From UBA1422 sp041859095 (GTDB taxonomy: Bacteria > Bacillota > Clostridia > Peptostreptococcales > Anaerovoracaceae): a stretch of DNA of 44,604 bases. A model generated the notes under the pieces. It was not told where the DNA came from, searched no databases, and was given only the letters and a program-made list of their open reading frames with translations. The DNA lies in NCBI GenBank assembly GCA_041859095.1, contig JBHEKY010000019.1, positions 1 through 44,604 on the forward strand. Reading direction: 5' to 3'. The position numbers were made by a program, and so were the translations under genes. Shown here one piece after another: positions 25,402 through 34,500 of this stretch; positions within the stretch are counted from its first letter, which is position 1, and each line of letters starts with the position of its first letter.

Positions 25402-25541
25402 TCTTCCGAGTCAAAAAGCCTAAACCATAGTGCATGGCTTTCGACCGTGGGTTTATTAAGAAATTAGTGAGCCTCCCGTAGTTGGAAAGGAAAACCCGTA
25501 TTCGTTTTTTTTGCCTTTCCGTTTTATCCGGGAAGGCACTT
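25402..25541 (+). promoter_or_regulatory. Riboswitch-like leader 1, upstream of the ABC permease
   Basis: Structured RNA candidate. CCGAGTC (25406-25412) is followed by a receptor-like hairpin whose strands are CCTAAA (25419-25424) and CATGG (25433-25437). Next come TGGGT (25448-25452) and a hairpin ATTAA-GAAA-TTAGT (25455-25468) with a GNRA tetraloop. P1 pairs TCTTCC (25402-25407) with GGAAAGG (25484-25490). The same GGAAAGG is perfectly complementary to CCTTTCC (25514-25520), the 5' arm of a hairpin GCCTTTCCG/CGGGAAGGC (25513-25537), giving an antiterminator/terminator switch. The order, motifs and spacing repeat in leader 2 at 31348 with compensating base changes. The ligand is unknown; the motif is not the cobalamin or TPP type. 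Confidence 0.75.
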
Positions 25542-25548
25542 TATATTT
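25513..25548 (+). terminator. Expression-platform hairpin before the permease gene
   Basis: GCCTTTCCG (25513-25521) and CGGGAAGGC (25529-25537) pair over nine positions including one G-U, loop TTTTATC, followed by ACTTTATATTT. The T tract is interrupted, so termination may be partial; it ends about 10-20 bases before the start codon and could also affect ribosome access. Confidence 0.6.
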
Positions 25549-25557
25549 GGGGGACCA

Positions 25558-26598
25558 ATGACTAACCTCACAGAAAAATCAATGAAACGACCAAGCGGAA
25601 CCGTAGTAACCTGGGGCCTTGTTGTTTTGTTGATGCTTTTTATGCTGGCTTGTCTTTGTATTGGAAAATACAGCATTTCACCTGAAGATTGTCTTGGCAT
25701 GTTCTGGCAGGCCCTGACCGGTGGAAGTGATGGAAGCTGGTCTGAAATGGACAAGAACATTTTGTTTGGCGTCCGGTTGCCTCGCGTGCTGGCAACAGTA
25801 GTCGTAGGCGGTGCACTGGCGCTATCCGGAAGTGTCTATCAAAGCATTTTCAAAAACCCTCTGGTGTCACCGGATTTGTTAGGCGTTTCAGCAGGTGCAT
25901 GCATTGGCGCCGCCACTGCCATCCTATTTGCGCTACCAACTTTCGGCATTCAAACCGCCGCATTCGTCGGGGGACTCGTTGCAGTTACGTTGACAATGCT
26001 GATTCCAAGATTGATAAAAAGCCAATCCAATATCATGTTGGTACTTTCAGGAATCATTGTAGGCGGAGCAATGTCTTCCATCCTTGGCTTCATCAAGTAT
26101 ATAGCGGATCCGGAAACCCAGCTTGCCGCCATCACCTACTGGCAGCTTGGGAGTTTTGCCTATGTAGATATGGGCACCTTGCTTGGAATATTACCCTTAA
26201 CGATTTTGGCAGCCGGTTTACTTCTGGCCATGTCCTTTTGGATTGGAATCCTTTCCTTGGGAGAACGTGAGGCGCAAACCCTTGGGGCAAATATAAAAGT
26301 ACTACGGGGGACCTGTATCGGCTGTGCCACTATTTTAACTGCAAGTGCGGTTTGTATTTCTGGCACCATTGGCTGGGTTGGTTTGGTGATTCCACACTTC
26401 TCCAGAATGCTGATTGGAACCGACAACCGAAAATTGCTACCCGCATCCTTATTCATTGGCGGGATATTCATGCTATTGGTGGACACCGTGACACGTATCA
26501 TCGGGCCGACCGAAATGCCGATTAGTATCTTGACTGGTTTTGTGGGGGCACCGTTCTTTGCATGGCTCTTGTACAAACAACGAAGCCGTTTGCGGTAG
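25558..26598 (+). CDS. FecCD/BtuC-type ABC transporter permease
   Basis: 346 residues, about ten membrane segments, the standard length for the permease of iron-siderophore, corrinoid and heme importers; related importers also carry molybdate or tungstate. Visible family features are the N-terminal segment, RLPRVLATVVVGGALALSGS, QSIFKNPLVSPDLLGVSAGA and GWVGLVIPHFSRMLIGTDNR, the last a highly conserved FecCD signature that contacts the ATPase. The ATG at 25558 follows GGGGGACC. It is the first gene of a run to at least 31303 and is controlled by leader 1. Substrate cannot be assigned from the permease; context argues against ordinary siderophore iron because of the SUOX-fold partners. Confidence 0.92.
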   Translation: MTNLTEKSMKRPSGTVVTWGLVVLLMLFMLACLCIGKYSISPEDCLGMFWQALTGGSDGSWSEMDKNILFGVRLPRVLATVVVGGALALSGSVYQSIFKNPLVSPDLLGVSAGACIGAATAILFALPTFGIQTAAFVGGLVAVTLTMLIPRLIKSQSNIMLVLSGIIVGGAMSSILGFIKYIADPETQLAAITYWQLGSFAYVDMGTLLGILPLTILAAGLLLAMSFWIGILSLGEREAQTLGANIKVLRGTCIGCATILTASAVCISGTIGWVGLVIPHFSRMLIGTDNRKLLPASLFIGGIFMLLVDTVTRIIGPTEMPISILTGFVGAPFFAWLLYKQRSRLR

Positions 26599-26606
26599 GA
26601 GGAAGT

Positions 26607-27395
26607 ATGGGTTATCAGGTAGAAAATATTACCTTTGCCTATCCATCCGGGAAGCGGCCTGTGCTACTGGATGTGTCTCTTTCGGTGGAACAGGGAGAGG
26701 TGGTTGTGCTTTTAGGACCCAATGGTGCAGGCAAGACCACGCTTTTACTTTGCATGATGAATTTGCTAAAAACATCAGCAGGTCGAATTTCCATTGGTGG
26801 GCAGAATATTAATGAACTTTCTCCCAGAGAACTAGCGGGTAAAGTCGCCTATGTTCCCCAGTCCCACGAACCTGCATTTGACTATACTGTGTTGGAATTT
26901 GTCTTGATGGGCCGTGCGCCTAAATATGGTGTATTTGGACGACCGGATAAAAGGGATGAAACACGTTGCCTGGAAATTCTTGAAGAGCTAGGCATGTTAT
27001 CTTTGGCAAACCAATCGTATATTGAAATTAGCGGAGGAGAGCGGCAACAAGTTTTGATTGCCCGAGCCTTGGCTCAAGAGCCTGATATTTTACTATTTGA
27101 TGAGCCGACTGCTCATTTGGATTTTGGAAACCAACAACGCGCGCTGACGTTGATTAGCAGTATGGCAAAACGCGGCCATGGTGTACTAATGACCACCCAT
27201 CACCCGGACCATGCGTTGATGATGGGAGATAGGACAGCCCTTCTATATAAAGGGGGCAACCTGGTGGAAGGATTGACCCGAGATATCGTGACGGAAGAAC
27301 GGCTGATCTCTGTATATGATACAGAACTATGCTTAATTGAAATTGAAAAACTGGGCAGGCAGGCTTGCCTATTGCCGGGGAATCGGACGGAATGA
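26607..27395 (+). CDS. FecE/BtuD-type ABC transporter ATP-binding protein
   Basis: 262 residues from the ATG at 26607, 9 bp past the permease stop, with TAGGAGGAAGT as the ribosome site; the in-frame ATG at 26562 is inside the permease and is rejected. All nucleotide-binding motifs are intact: Walker A LLGPNGAGKTTLL, the signature ISGGERQQVLIARALAQEPD, Walker B ILLFDEPTAHLDFGN, and a His switch in MTTHHPDH. It drives the upstream permease from the cytosolic side. The stop overlaps the binding-protein gene. Confidence 0.95.
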   Translation: MGYQVENITFAYPSGKRPVLLDVSLSVEQGEVVVLLGPNGAGKTTLLLCMMNLLKTSAGRISIGGQNINELSPRELAGKVAYVPQSHEPAFDYTVLEFVLMGRAPKYGVFGRPDKRDETRCLEILEELGMLSLANQSYIEISGGERQQVLIARALAQEPDILLFDEPTAHLDFGNQQRALTLISSMAKRGHGVLMTTHHPDHALMMGDRTALLYKGGNLVEGLTRDIVTEERLISVYDTELCLIEIEKLGRQACLLPGNRTE

Positions 27396-28495
27396 AAAAA
27401 ATAATGAGACAAGTGAATAACGATCAAATGAATCGGAAACCAAACAGATCTGGAGTGAATTCCTGGATTCTGATTTTCCTTATTATTTGTCTGATGTTGT
27501 CTCTTGCCAGCTGCAATAATGAACCAAAGAAGGACTATGCCCCGGGTACGGTACTATCCGAAACAGATGCAACCATTGAACTCGTAGATATGGCGGGACG
27601 GGTTGTTGCAGTTCCAAAAAACGCCGAGTCGTACGCCTTTGTATATCGTGTAATTGCCCGGTTCTTGATTAGTTTGGACCGGGGTGGGCAGATTGTTGGT
27701 GCCGGCAAACCTGAAGATTTTCTCAATCTGCTGGATCCTGCAATGGCAGACGTCCCCAGCATTGGACAGGGTGTTGTAGATATGGAAGCATTGGCGGAGG
27801 TCAATCCGGACGTGTTCTTTCATAAAGCAGGTGATGTAAAGACCATGGAGGCGGTTGAAAAATTAGGGATTCCGTCGGTAGGTCTCCTTTTTGAAACACC
27901 CGAAGACATGCTGACCTCCTTGAAAATCATGGGCATCGTCTGTAATGCCGAAGAGAAGGCGGATGCGTTGATTGATTATTATCATCAAAAGATCCAGGAC
28001 CAACAAAAAAAGGTGGCCAAGCTACCCGAAGGCGAGAAAAAGACAGCAATCATGATGGGTACCTCCATCGGCAAAGTTGCGGATAAAACCATGCTGCAAA
28101 GCAATATGATAGAATCAGCTGGGGCAATCAATCCCGCAGCTGATGTGAAGGCCTCTGAACTTTGGCCGACAGTGGGGGTCGAAGAGATTTTTGGATGGAA
28201 TCCGGACTACATCTTCATTACAAATAGCCAAAGTGCAACCTATTCGGTGGCAGATCTTTTATCAGATCCGGCTTGGTCGGCAATGAAAGCCATCAAAAAC
28301 AAGCATGTCTATGTGATGCCTGCTGAGGCAGATTCCTGGGAATTCCCTGGGGTTGTCAGTGTTTTGGGCACAGATTTTATGATGAAAACCATGTATCCAG
28401 ATTTGATGACGGATACGGAATTGGTGGACACTGTCAACGATTTTTATATGTTATCCTATGGTATCCGGTTATCCAGAGAAGAGTTGGGCTATTAA
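27392..28495 (+). CDS. FecB-type substrate-binding lipoprotein
   Basis: 367 residues. The start is the ATG at 27392, overlapping the ATPase stop (ATGA), with only a weak ribosome site, consistent with translational coupling. After a basic N terminus comes a signal sequence ending in the lipobox LASC (Cys about residue 43), so the mature protein is tethered to the membrane. The Peripla_BP_2 domain begins IELVDMAGRVVAVPKNAESY and contains the two lobes joined by a long helix (PDVFFHKAG, NPDYIFITNS). It binds the substrate of the BtuC-like permease. Lack of conserved Arg/His/Trp patterns I know means siderophore, corrinoid and oxyanion are all possible. Confidence 0.9.
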   Translation: MKKIMRQVNNDQMNRKPNRSGVNSWILIFLIICLMLSLASCNNEPKKDYAPGTVLSETDATIELVDMAGRVVAVPKNAESYAFVYRVIARFLISLDRGGQIVGAGKPEDFLNLLDPAMADVPSIGQGVVDMEALAEVNPDVFFHKAGDVKTMEAVEKLGIPSVGLLFETPEDMLTSLKIMGIVCNAEEKADALIDYYHQKIQDQQKKVAKLPEGEKKTAIMMGTSIGKVADKTMLQSNMIESAGAINPAADVKASELWPTVGVEEIFGWNPDYIFITNSQSATYSVADLLSDPAWSAMKAIKNKHVYVMPAEADSWEFPGVVSVLGTDFMMKTMYPDLMTDTELVDTVNDFYMLSYGIRLSREELGY

Positions 28496-28497
28496 TT

Positions 28498-29775
28498 ATG
28501 AAGCGCAGAACTTTCAACATTTCTGAAAAAAAACAAGGGCAGCGATTCCACCACCTGAAAAGGCTTAGTGTGATGCTGCTGTTGGTGCTATTCTGCATTT
28601 CTTTTGTGGCGCCTGTAGTACCGGCGTATGCGTCGACCGGGAATTTGGAAATACGGGTTGGATACTTTGGAGATGTCCATGATTACCGGGTGAAAGCCAG
28701 CTTCACTTATGCCAAAATGAACCAACTATGTGATAATATTTATTACTATCATAATGTCACCAACGTCGGCACAGTCATGGGCACAGTCGCCCAGGGGGTT
28801 TCTATTAAGGAACTGCTGGAGCAGGCAGGCATAGACCCGGATTCAGTGCAGACGGTAAATTTTCGAACCACCGATGGAACCCAAGTGAATAACTGGTTTG
28901 TTTCATTGAGTATGCAAAAGTGGGTGAACCAGTCAAGATATTACTATCCGGCGCTGCGTTCGCTTTATGATAACAGTACCGGTAGTGTTGTCCCGCTGTC
29001 TGGTGCATTAACAGGAAAAACCGCGGTTCCATCTATTTTGGCGATTCGAAGCTATACCACCAAGAGCCCAACAGCCCCATTAAACTCTTCACTAATGACG
29101 GAGGATGAAAGCTACCGATTTTGCGTTGGTCAGGGGGAACTATCGATTGGACAACCAGTCCCGGCCTCAGAAGTTACATCAATGAATTCCGCCAAATGGA
29201 TTACGGGAATGGATGTAACCCTATATGGGTCCCCATCCGATGCAGCTTCGCTAGGTGTTTCCATCAGCAATCCCAACGTCAAAGTTGGATCCACCACCAA
29301 GGTAGCCGCCACAGTGAAAGGCCAGGATTTGTTTGAAGACCAATTGGATAAGAACATTACTTGGACAAGTAGCGATAAGTCGATTGCGACGGTTGATAAA
29401 AATGGTTTGGTGACCATCCATAAAGCCGGAAAGGTGACCATCACCGCTACCACGGCGAACGGACTTAGCAAATCGGTTGTCATAAATGGGGTACCATCCA
29501 ATCAGGCAGTAAGTGGCAACAATGGAACAGAAACCCCTGGAAACGGCACAATTGACCCGGGAACCAGTAAGCCTTCTGATGTCACTGGCTCGGGAGCCCT
29601 AATGAGAGAAATAACACTAGTACCCATTGCCGTTGATGGGAATGGAGAAACGGTGACTCCATTGCCCGAAGAACAAAGAAACCCGAAAGCTTTGGGTGCT
29701 GCTACTGGCTTTGGCGCGCTTTGCCTGGCAATCGGCATGGCCTATCGAATCACCGGATACCGCAAGGAGGTATAA
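28498..29775 (+). CDS. C-terminally anchored surface protein with a SUOX-like domain and a bacterial Ig (Big_2) domain
   Basis: 425 residues, starting 2 bp after the binding-protein stop. It has a signal peptide (about residues 24-46, ending VPAYA). A domain with the oxidoreductase-molybdopterin fold pattern (VSIKELLEQAGIDPDSVQTV, then NFRTTDG, later RYYYPALRSLY and ILAIRSY) covers about 50-245. A Big_2 domain (WTSSDKSIATVDKNGLVTIH) lies at about 255-340, followed by a Gly/Thr/Pro-rich linker and a final hydrophobic segment (ATGFGALCLAIGMAYRITGY, then basic RKEV), which should anchor it in the membrane. The molybdenum-ligating Cys is absent, so the SUOX-like part is more likely a binding domain. 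Its position between transporter and ExbB-like genes suggests a role in presenting ligand. Confidence 0.8.
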   Translation: MKRRTFNISEKKQGQRFHHLKRLSVMLLLVLFCISFVAPVVPAYASTGNLEIRVGYFGDVHDYRVKASFTYAKMNQLCDNIYYYHNVTNVGTVMGTVAQGVSIKELLEQAGIDPDSVQTVNFRTTDGTQVNNWFVSLSMQKWVNQSRYYYPALRSLYDNSTGSVVPLSGALTGKTAVPSILAIRSYTTKSPTAPLNSSLMTEDESYRFCVGQGELSIGQPVPASEVTSMNSAKWITGMDVTLYGSPSDAASLGVSISNPNVKVGSTTKVAATVKGQDLFEDQLDKNITWTSSDKSIATVDKNGLVTIHKAGKVTITATTANGLSKSVVINGVPSNQAVSGNNGTETPGNGTIDPGTSKPSDVTGSGALMREITLVPIAVDGNGETVTPLPEEQRNPKALGAATGFGALCLAIGMAYRITGYRKEV

Positions 29776-29776
29776 C

Positions 29777-30454
29777 TTGTTTTCTGATTTTATAAAAGAA
29801 ATGCTGCGCGCTATCGCCAGCTCCATGCAGGTTCCCACAATTATGATCTTGCTTTTGCTTTTGGCGGTTTCCGTCGTTGCTTTAGGTAGTTTATTTGCAG
29901 AGTGGTTTACAGAGCATAGGAGAATGAAGGCTAAAATCCCACAACTTATTGACAGCTTTCATGAAGTACCATTACCACAAGTTGATGAGGCGATTGATGC
30001 CAGTGGACTGTTAAAAAGACAGAAAGCTGCCTTGAAGGCCTTGACTTCAAGGTGGAATCTTCCGGAACATACTAGAGAAGCCTTGGCAAGGCAATTAATA
30101 TTTGAAGAACAAAGCCGTTACGACAAAATAGTTAAATGGACCGATATCATCACTCGGATTGCGCCTATGTTTGGCCTGTTAGGGACGCTTATCCCTTTGG
30201 GACCGGGATTAATAGCACTCGGACAGGGTGACACCAAAACACTATCTGCATCATTGCTGATTGCATTTGACACTACCATCGCCGGTTTGATCAGTGGTGC
30301 TGTGGCATTTGTTATATCCTCCATTCGGAAGCGCTGGTATGACAGTTACCTGGTAAGCATGGAAACCTTGATGGAAGCAATATTAGACAAACAAAGCCAA
30401 ACCCAGCGAAATGGCAATATAGATAAAGTAGATCACCTAAAAGGAGAGGAATGA
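29777..30454 (+). CDS. MotA/TolQ/ExbB proton channel family protein
   Basis: 225 residues from a TTG at 29777, preceded by AAGGAGG at 29764-29770 (spacing 6) and 1 bp after the previous stop; an in-frame ATG at 29696 lies inside the upstream gene. Three membrane segments are seen: VPTIMILLLLLAVSVVALGS (about 18-38), the TolQ/ExbB signature RIAPMFGLLGTLIPLGPGLI (about 130-150), and LLIAFDTTIAGLISGAVAFV (about 160-185). ExbB-type subunits couple proton flow to movement of a partner protein across the cell envelope. A partner with ExbD features is next, overlapping by 4 nt. Finding this beside a BtuC-type importer in a Gram-positive-like genome is unusual. Confidence 0.85.
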   Translation: MFSDFIKEMLRAIASSMQVPTIMILLLLLAVSVVALGSLFAEWFTEHRRMKAKIPQLIDSFHEVPLPQVDEAIDASGLLKRQKAALKALTSRWNLPEHTREALARQLIFEEQSRYDKIVKWTDIITRIAPMFGLLGTLIPLGPGLIALGQGDTKTLSASLLIAFDTTIAGLISGAVAFVISSIRKRWYDSYLVSMETLMEAILDKQSQTQRNGNIDKVDHLKGEE

Positions 30455-30756
30455 TGAGAAGCCTAAGACAGAGTCGACTCAGACGGGCAAGACATTCCGA
30501 AGAAGCAAATCCTATGGATGGCCTGTTCAATCTGGCAGATGTTATGCTGGTATTTTGTTGTGGATTGATTATTGCGTTGATTGCTGCATGGAATTTAGAC
30601 GTCAGTGACCGTCTGAATTTGCCGTCAGAAGTTCAAAACCTTGGGGAGGACAGCCAGGAGATAGTACAAAATCCGGATGCGCTTCAGGAGATGGGCACGG
30701 TATATATGGATACTGAGACAGGGAAATATTATATTTTAAATGATGGGAATAATTAA
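30451..30756 (+). CDS. DUF2149/ExbD-like small membrane protein
   Basis: 101 residues, ATG at 30451 (or the adjacent ATG at 30454), SD AAGGAGAGG at 30441-30449, overlapping the ExbB-like stop. A basic N terminus is followed by one membrane segment: NLADVMLVFCCGLIIALIAA at about residues 26-46. The pattern resembles the ExbD/TolR helix (PLVDVMLVLLIIF), including the conserved membrane Asp that carries protons in those proteins; I believe it corresponds to DUF2149, though I could not search. The short C-terminal part YMDTETGKYYIL is extracytoplasmic and much smaller than ExbD's domain. Together with the ExbB-like protein it plausibly forms a proton-driven motor. Confidence 0.7.
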   Translation: MMRSLRQSRLRRARHSEEANPMDGLFNLADVMLVFCCGLIIALIAAWNLDVSDRLNLPSEVQNLGEDSQEIVQNPDALQEMGTVYMDTETGKYYILNDGNN

Positions 30757-30769
30757 GGGGAGAGATGTC

Positions 30770-31303
30770 ATGACGGGACAGTTCACGAATAAAACCCATC
30801 AAAATAGATTGACGCCAATCGCTACGTTGTTATTTTTGTTCATGATGATAACAGTGAGCTTTGGATGTGGCAATCCGGAGATTGATCTGACAGGGTATGG
30901 TTCTGATACAATCACACTAATCGGTCTTCAAGACAGCGAAAACGGAAACAAGTCTGTTACCTTAACCATTAATGATCTACAAGGCTTTGATTGTGTCACA
31001 ATAAAAACCAATAGCACCAGCGACAAAATCGGAAATGTGAAAGCTACAGGCCCACTACTAAAGACCGTTGTAGCAAAATATGGTGCAAGTATGGATGATT
31101 TTAAAAAAATAATCATCACGGCCGTCGACGGATATGAAATCGTGTTGACGCAACCGTTTATCAGCGAAAATCAGTTGATTCTTGCATTTGGTGTTGACGG
31201 TAAATCCTTAGGGGACGATGAAGCTCCGTTGCGACTCATCGTGCCTGATTCAGACTCCGCCTATTGGATTCGCATGATTGAATCCATTGAATTTATCCGT
31301 TGA
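30770..31303 (+). CDS. Lipoprotein with one SUOX-like domain
   Basis: 177 residues from the ATG at 30770, with AGGGGAG at 30756-30762; the in-frame ATG at 30740 lies in the upstream gene. A hydrophobic segment (TLLFLFMMITVSFGCG) ends in a possible lipobox (S-F-G-C). The rest is a single SUOX-like module: VTLTINDLQGFDCVTIKT, GPLLKTVVAKYGASMDDFKK, ITAVDGYEIVLTQPF and APLRLIVPDSD, ending WIRMIESIEFIR. It matches the fold of the repeats in the giant protein but has an extra Cys (DCVTI) near the usual ligand position. It is the last small gene before leader 2. Confidence 0.75.
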   Translation: MTGQFTNKTHQNRLTPIATLLFLFMMITVSFGCGNPEIDLTGYGSDTITLIGLQDSENGNKSVTLTINDLQGFDCVTIKTNSTSDKIGNVKATGPLLKTVVAKYGASMDDFKKIIITAVDGYEIVLTQPFISENQLILAFGVDGKSLGDDEAPLRLIVPDSDSAYWIRMIESIEFIR

Positions 31304-31347
31304 ATAAATTCGGGAATACAAGTGATAGCAGCAGTTAAATAAACAAT

Positions 31348-31494
31348 GAATACCGAGTCCGAAGCCTAAGGGGCAACCTATGGCGAAGGATTGATGGGTC
31401 CAGGCGGAAACGCCCCGGCCTTCCACCTTTGAAAAGGCATTCGAATATCTGGGAGTACCCAAATGTTTTGATGCGGCCTTTTCGGCCGCTTTTT
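31348..31494 (+). promoter_or_regulatory. Riboswitch-like leader 2, upstream of the giant surface protein gene
   Basis: Second copy of the RNA seen at 25402. CCGAGTC is at 31353-31359, receptor strands CCTAAG (31365-31370) and TATGG (31379-31383) match the canonical 11-nt tetraloop receptor, and TGGGT is at 31395-31399. The hairpin AGGCG-GAAA-CGCCC (31402-31415) carries the tetraloop. P1 pairs GAATACC (31348-31354) with GGCATTC (31436-31442). GAAAAGGC (31431-31438) is perfectly complementary to GCCTTTTC (31476-31483), part of the terminator. Both copies therefore share aptamer order, tetraloop and switching logic while their stem sequences differ, the pattern expected of conserved RNA structure. 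Confidence 0.78.
31473..31494 (+). terminator. Terminator of leader 2
   Basis: GCGGCC (31473-31478) and GGCCGC (31484-31489) around TTTTC, then TTTTT. A strong intrinsic terminator 50 bp before the giant gene's ATG, so full-length expression needs antitermination. Confidence 0.9.
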
Positions 31495-31546
31495 ATATAT
31501 GAATTAACACGTTGTGATTTATTAAAAAAAGAAAAAGGAGAGTACC

Positions 31547-34500
31547 ATGCATACCACGATAAGAAAAGGGCAAAAGCGCGCACTTGCAATAATGCTAGCT
31601 TTTGTTATGGTTGTTACCGGTTGCTTTGGAACCATGGGTCACGCAGTCGCCCAAGCAGCCAGTACCCTGATAACGGAAACCCCAACAGTGGTGGTTACAG
31701 GACAAGGTGTCATCGCAGGAGGAGTTTACAGTGCTTTGAATGCAGGCTTGGAAAAGTCCTACACGCTTAATGAACTGAAGACCATTGCTGCGACGGACAT
31801 AAACCGCTTTGCCAATGATCAATATAAATTTTCTGCAAGAAATACCTCTGAAACAGAAAAGCTCTATCTTGGAGAAGGAATTAGACTCGATACCTTGCTG
31901 GCATTGTCAAGTGTCAGTGGTACTGCGTTATCGGAAAAAATGATTAGCGTGGCAGATAATGCTGCAACACCGTACAACGTAAGTTTTGATCCGATGAGGA
32001 CCACATTTGGAACAGCAAATGATAAATATACACCCAGGACTACTCAGGTATTCTCAGCAAGCCGATACTACTATCCAAATGGGTTGCCCATTTCCCCCGC
32101 CATTGTTGGAAGTGAAGAGGGGGCAACTGTAGCACCAACGATATTAGCCTGGGCAAGTGCTAGCTCCACTTCATCGCAGCCAACAACAGTAACCAGTAAT
32201 ACTGCTTTGCTGCTTATGACCGGACAACTTGGATTATCCGACTATAATAATCCTTTGTATAACAGTGCTGCAAAAATTATTCGAGTTGGTAATGCGATTA
32301 CAGAAATCGCGTTGACCGTTGGGGGCACGCAATACACCCGAGCCCAGATATTGATGATGAACCGCGCCACAAGCTCATACACATATACCAATTCTTCCAA
32401 CACAGCAGTCACTGAGACCGCGCGTGGTGTTCCTATTTCAGTACTATTAGAGGGGTACGAGGACGATGACATTGTGACATTTGATACAGCTGACGGATCC
32501 GACGTAGACGCGACAGGGAAGACCAAGGCAGAGTTGGTTGCCAATGATTACTTGCTGGCCTACGAAAAAGGATCATCCGCCAGCACGCTGGCAGGTATTT
32601 ATTCTACGGCAAAAAACAATGCCAGCATCTACGGCCTATTTACACTTTATGGATCAGATGCTGAGGGAAAACCTTCAAAGATGGTTACCGGCATTTCGGT
32701 CACGCCTGCAACAGGGCCAGATTTCACAAACAGCCCTTACAAGCATATTACCAATGGAGGAATTACTGAGCAGTCCGGTCCTTATAATGTGGATGCTATC
32801 ACAAGTGCCACGCTGACAGTAGAAGGTCCGGGAGTTGAGACCAGCATTCCTCTTTCCGTGCGAACGGTTGAAGAACAAAACGCTGGCGCATATCGTGGAA
32901 TTTACACTGATCAAATCGTCGCAACAGAAAATACGAAAAGTTACGAAGGAATCAAGCTTTCGTACATTTTAAACGACATGCCTGATGCCAGCAAAGTGAA
33001 CCTCACCGATGCAGCGGACCGTGTATTGATTAAGAACCGCGCAAGGCAGACCATCGCAACATTCACCATGGCACAAATCGCAGAGGCGGATACGGCAGGC
33101 AAGCCGATTATCGTCGCTTATGGCGTGGGAACAACGACTGGTACACAAGTTGCTCCCTTTGTCTATGACGGACAGGCAGGGAGCATTGCAGGCCTTTACA
33201 ACGAAGATGGTTGTCTGAAACTGGTATATGATAAAGACAGCATCACAGGTGACACCAATACCGCATACAACACCTTTGGAAATATGGCATACATCTATGT
33301 GGAGGAAGGAGACTCGCCGGGATACAAACATGCAACCACGCCATATAATGATACGAACAATACACAATTTTTGTTTAGCTTGACAGGGACAGGAATGGGC
33401 AGGGAAGTCAACCTGACGGTTGCACAGTTGGAGGCGATGGTGACGGATGATTCAGATGGAGCCAACTCATTGGGAGATTATACCAGTACCAATATCGGAC
33501 TAAGAAAATCTTACAGTCTGACCAATACCTCCTATTGGTCTGTCAATGAATATGAAGGATTGAAGTTATACAACTTATTGAGTTATTTCAATTCTAATAT
33601 CAAATCGGATTCAGCGACACCTTTGGCAGATAGCACGACAATCCGGTTCAATGCATGGGACGGTTATTTGTCCAACGAAGCATTTACCCTTGGTGATTTA
33701 AGGAATCCGGACACCTTCGGCTATTACGAAAAAAATGCCCTGGATTTGGGCGATGGTACCTATACACCGGTTTCGGGAGATTTAAAATCCATGGGATATC
33801 CGGTTATGCTGGCTTATGGTGTCAATGAGTACCCGTATGTAAAAACACCTTCGGACTCGGGATATGCCAACGGTTTGAACAATTCCGGCGGTCCGCTTAG
33901 GGTTATTTTCGGCAAAAGAGAATATTCTTCTAGCAATGGTTCTAATCAGGTTCAAAAGGTGGAAGAAGTAGTGGTTGGAGAGGACACGTACGACTATAGC
34001 ACACATAAATACCATTCCAATACGACCTATACAGGCATGGCAACCGATACTGCCAACAACCTTCAAGTTGTTGTGAAAGATGCTGACGGAAATCAGCTAA
34101 AACAACAGACCTATTCACTAGGTGAATTGGAGGATATCATCTATGGTGCTGATGTGCCTAAAATTGAAATAGGGTTAGCAAAATCCAAAGCATATTTTGA
34201 AATGGACAAGGATGGCACAAAGTATAATGATTTATATGAAGGGGTAAACCTGAATTACCTTATTAAGAACCTGTTGGAGGTTCCTGGTGTAAAAGGAACT
34301 GTCACATTCTCCGATGGCGTCAATACTGTGCAAGTCAGTCTGGAACGGGTATTGGCTCTGGGATCCAACCGACAAACTGGTGTTAGCAACTTATCGGCGA
34401 CTTTGGCCTTTGCGAAAAATGGAGCACCGATGGTTCAAACGAAAACCAGCCCTGGATATCAAAGTACTTTTCCTTTGGGGGACAGCACTTCATTTACCGT

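Noticed and set aside
25402..25541. Cobalamin riboswitch upstream of the BtuC-like permease
   Set aside because: Expected from the transporter type, but the conserved B12-box (GCCACTG) and other landmarks are absent; the element instead has a GAAA tetraloop and receptor.
31348..31494. c-di-GMP-I riboswitch
   Set aside because: The receptor CCTAAG/TATGG is similar, but the core CGCAAAGC and the 5' GNRA hairpin are missing and the tetraloop lies on the 3' side.
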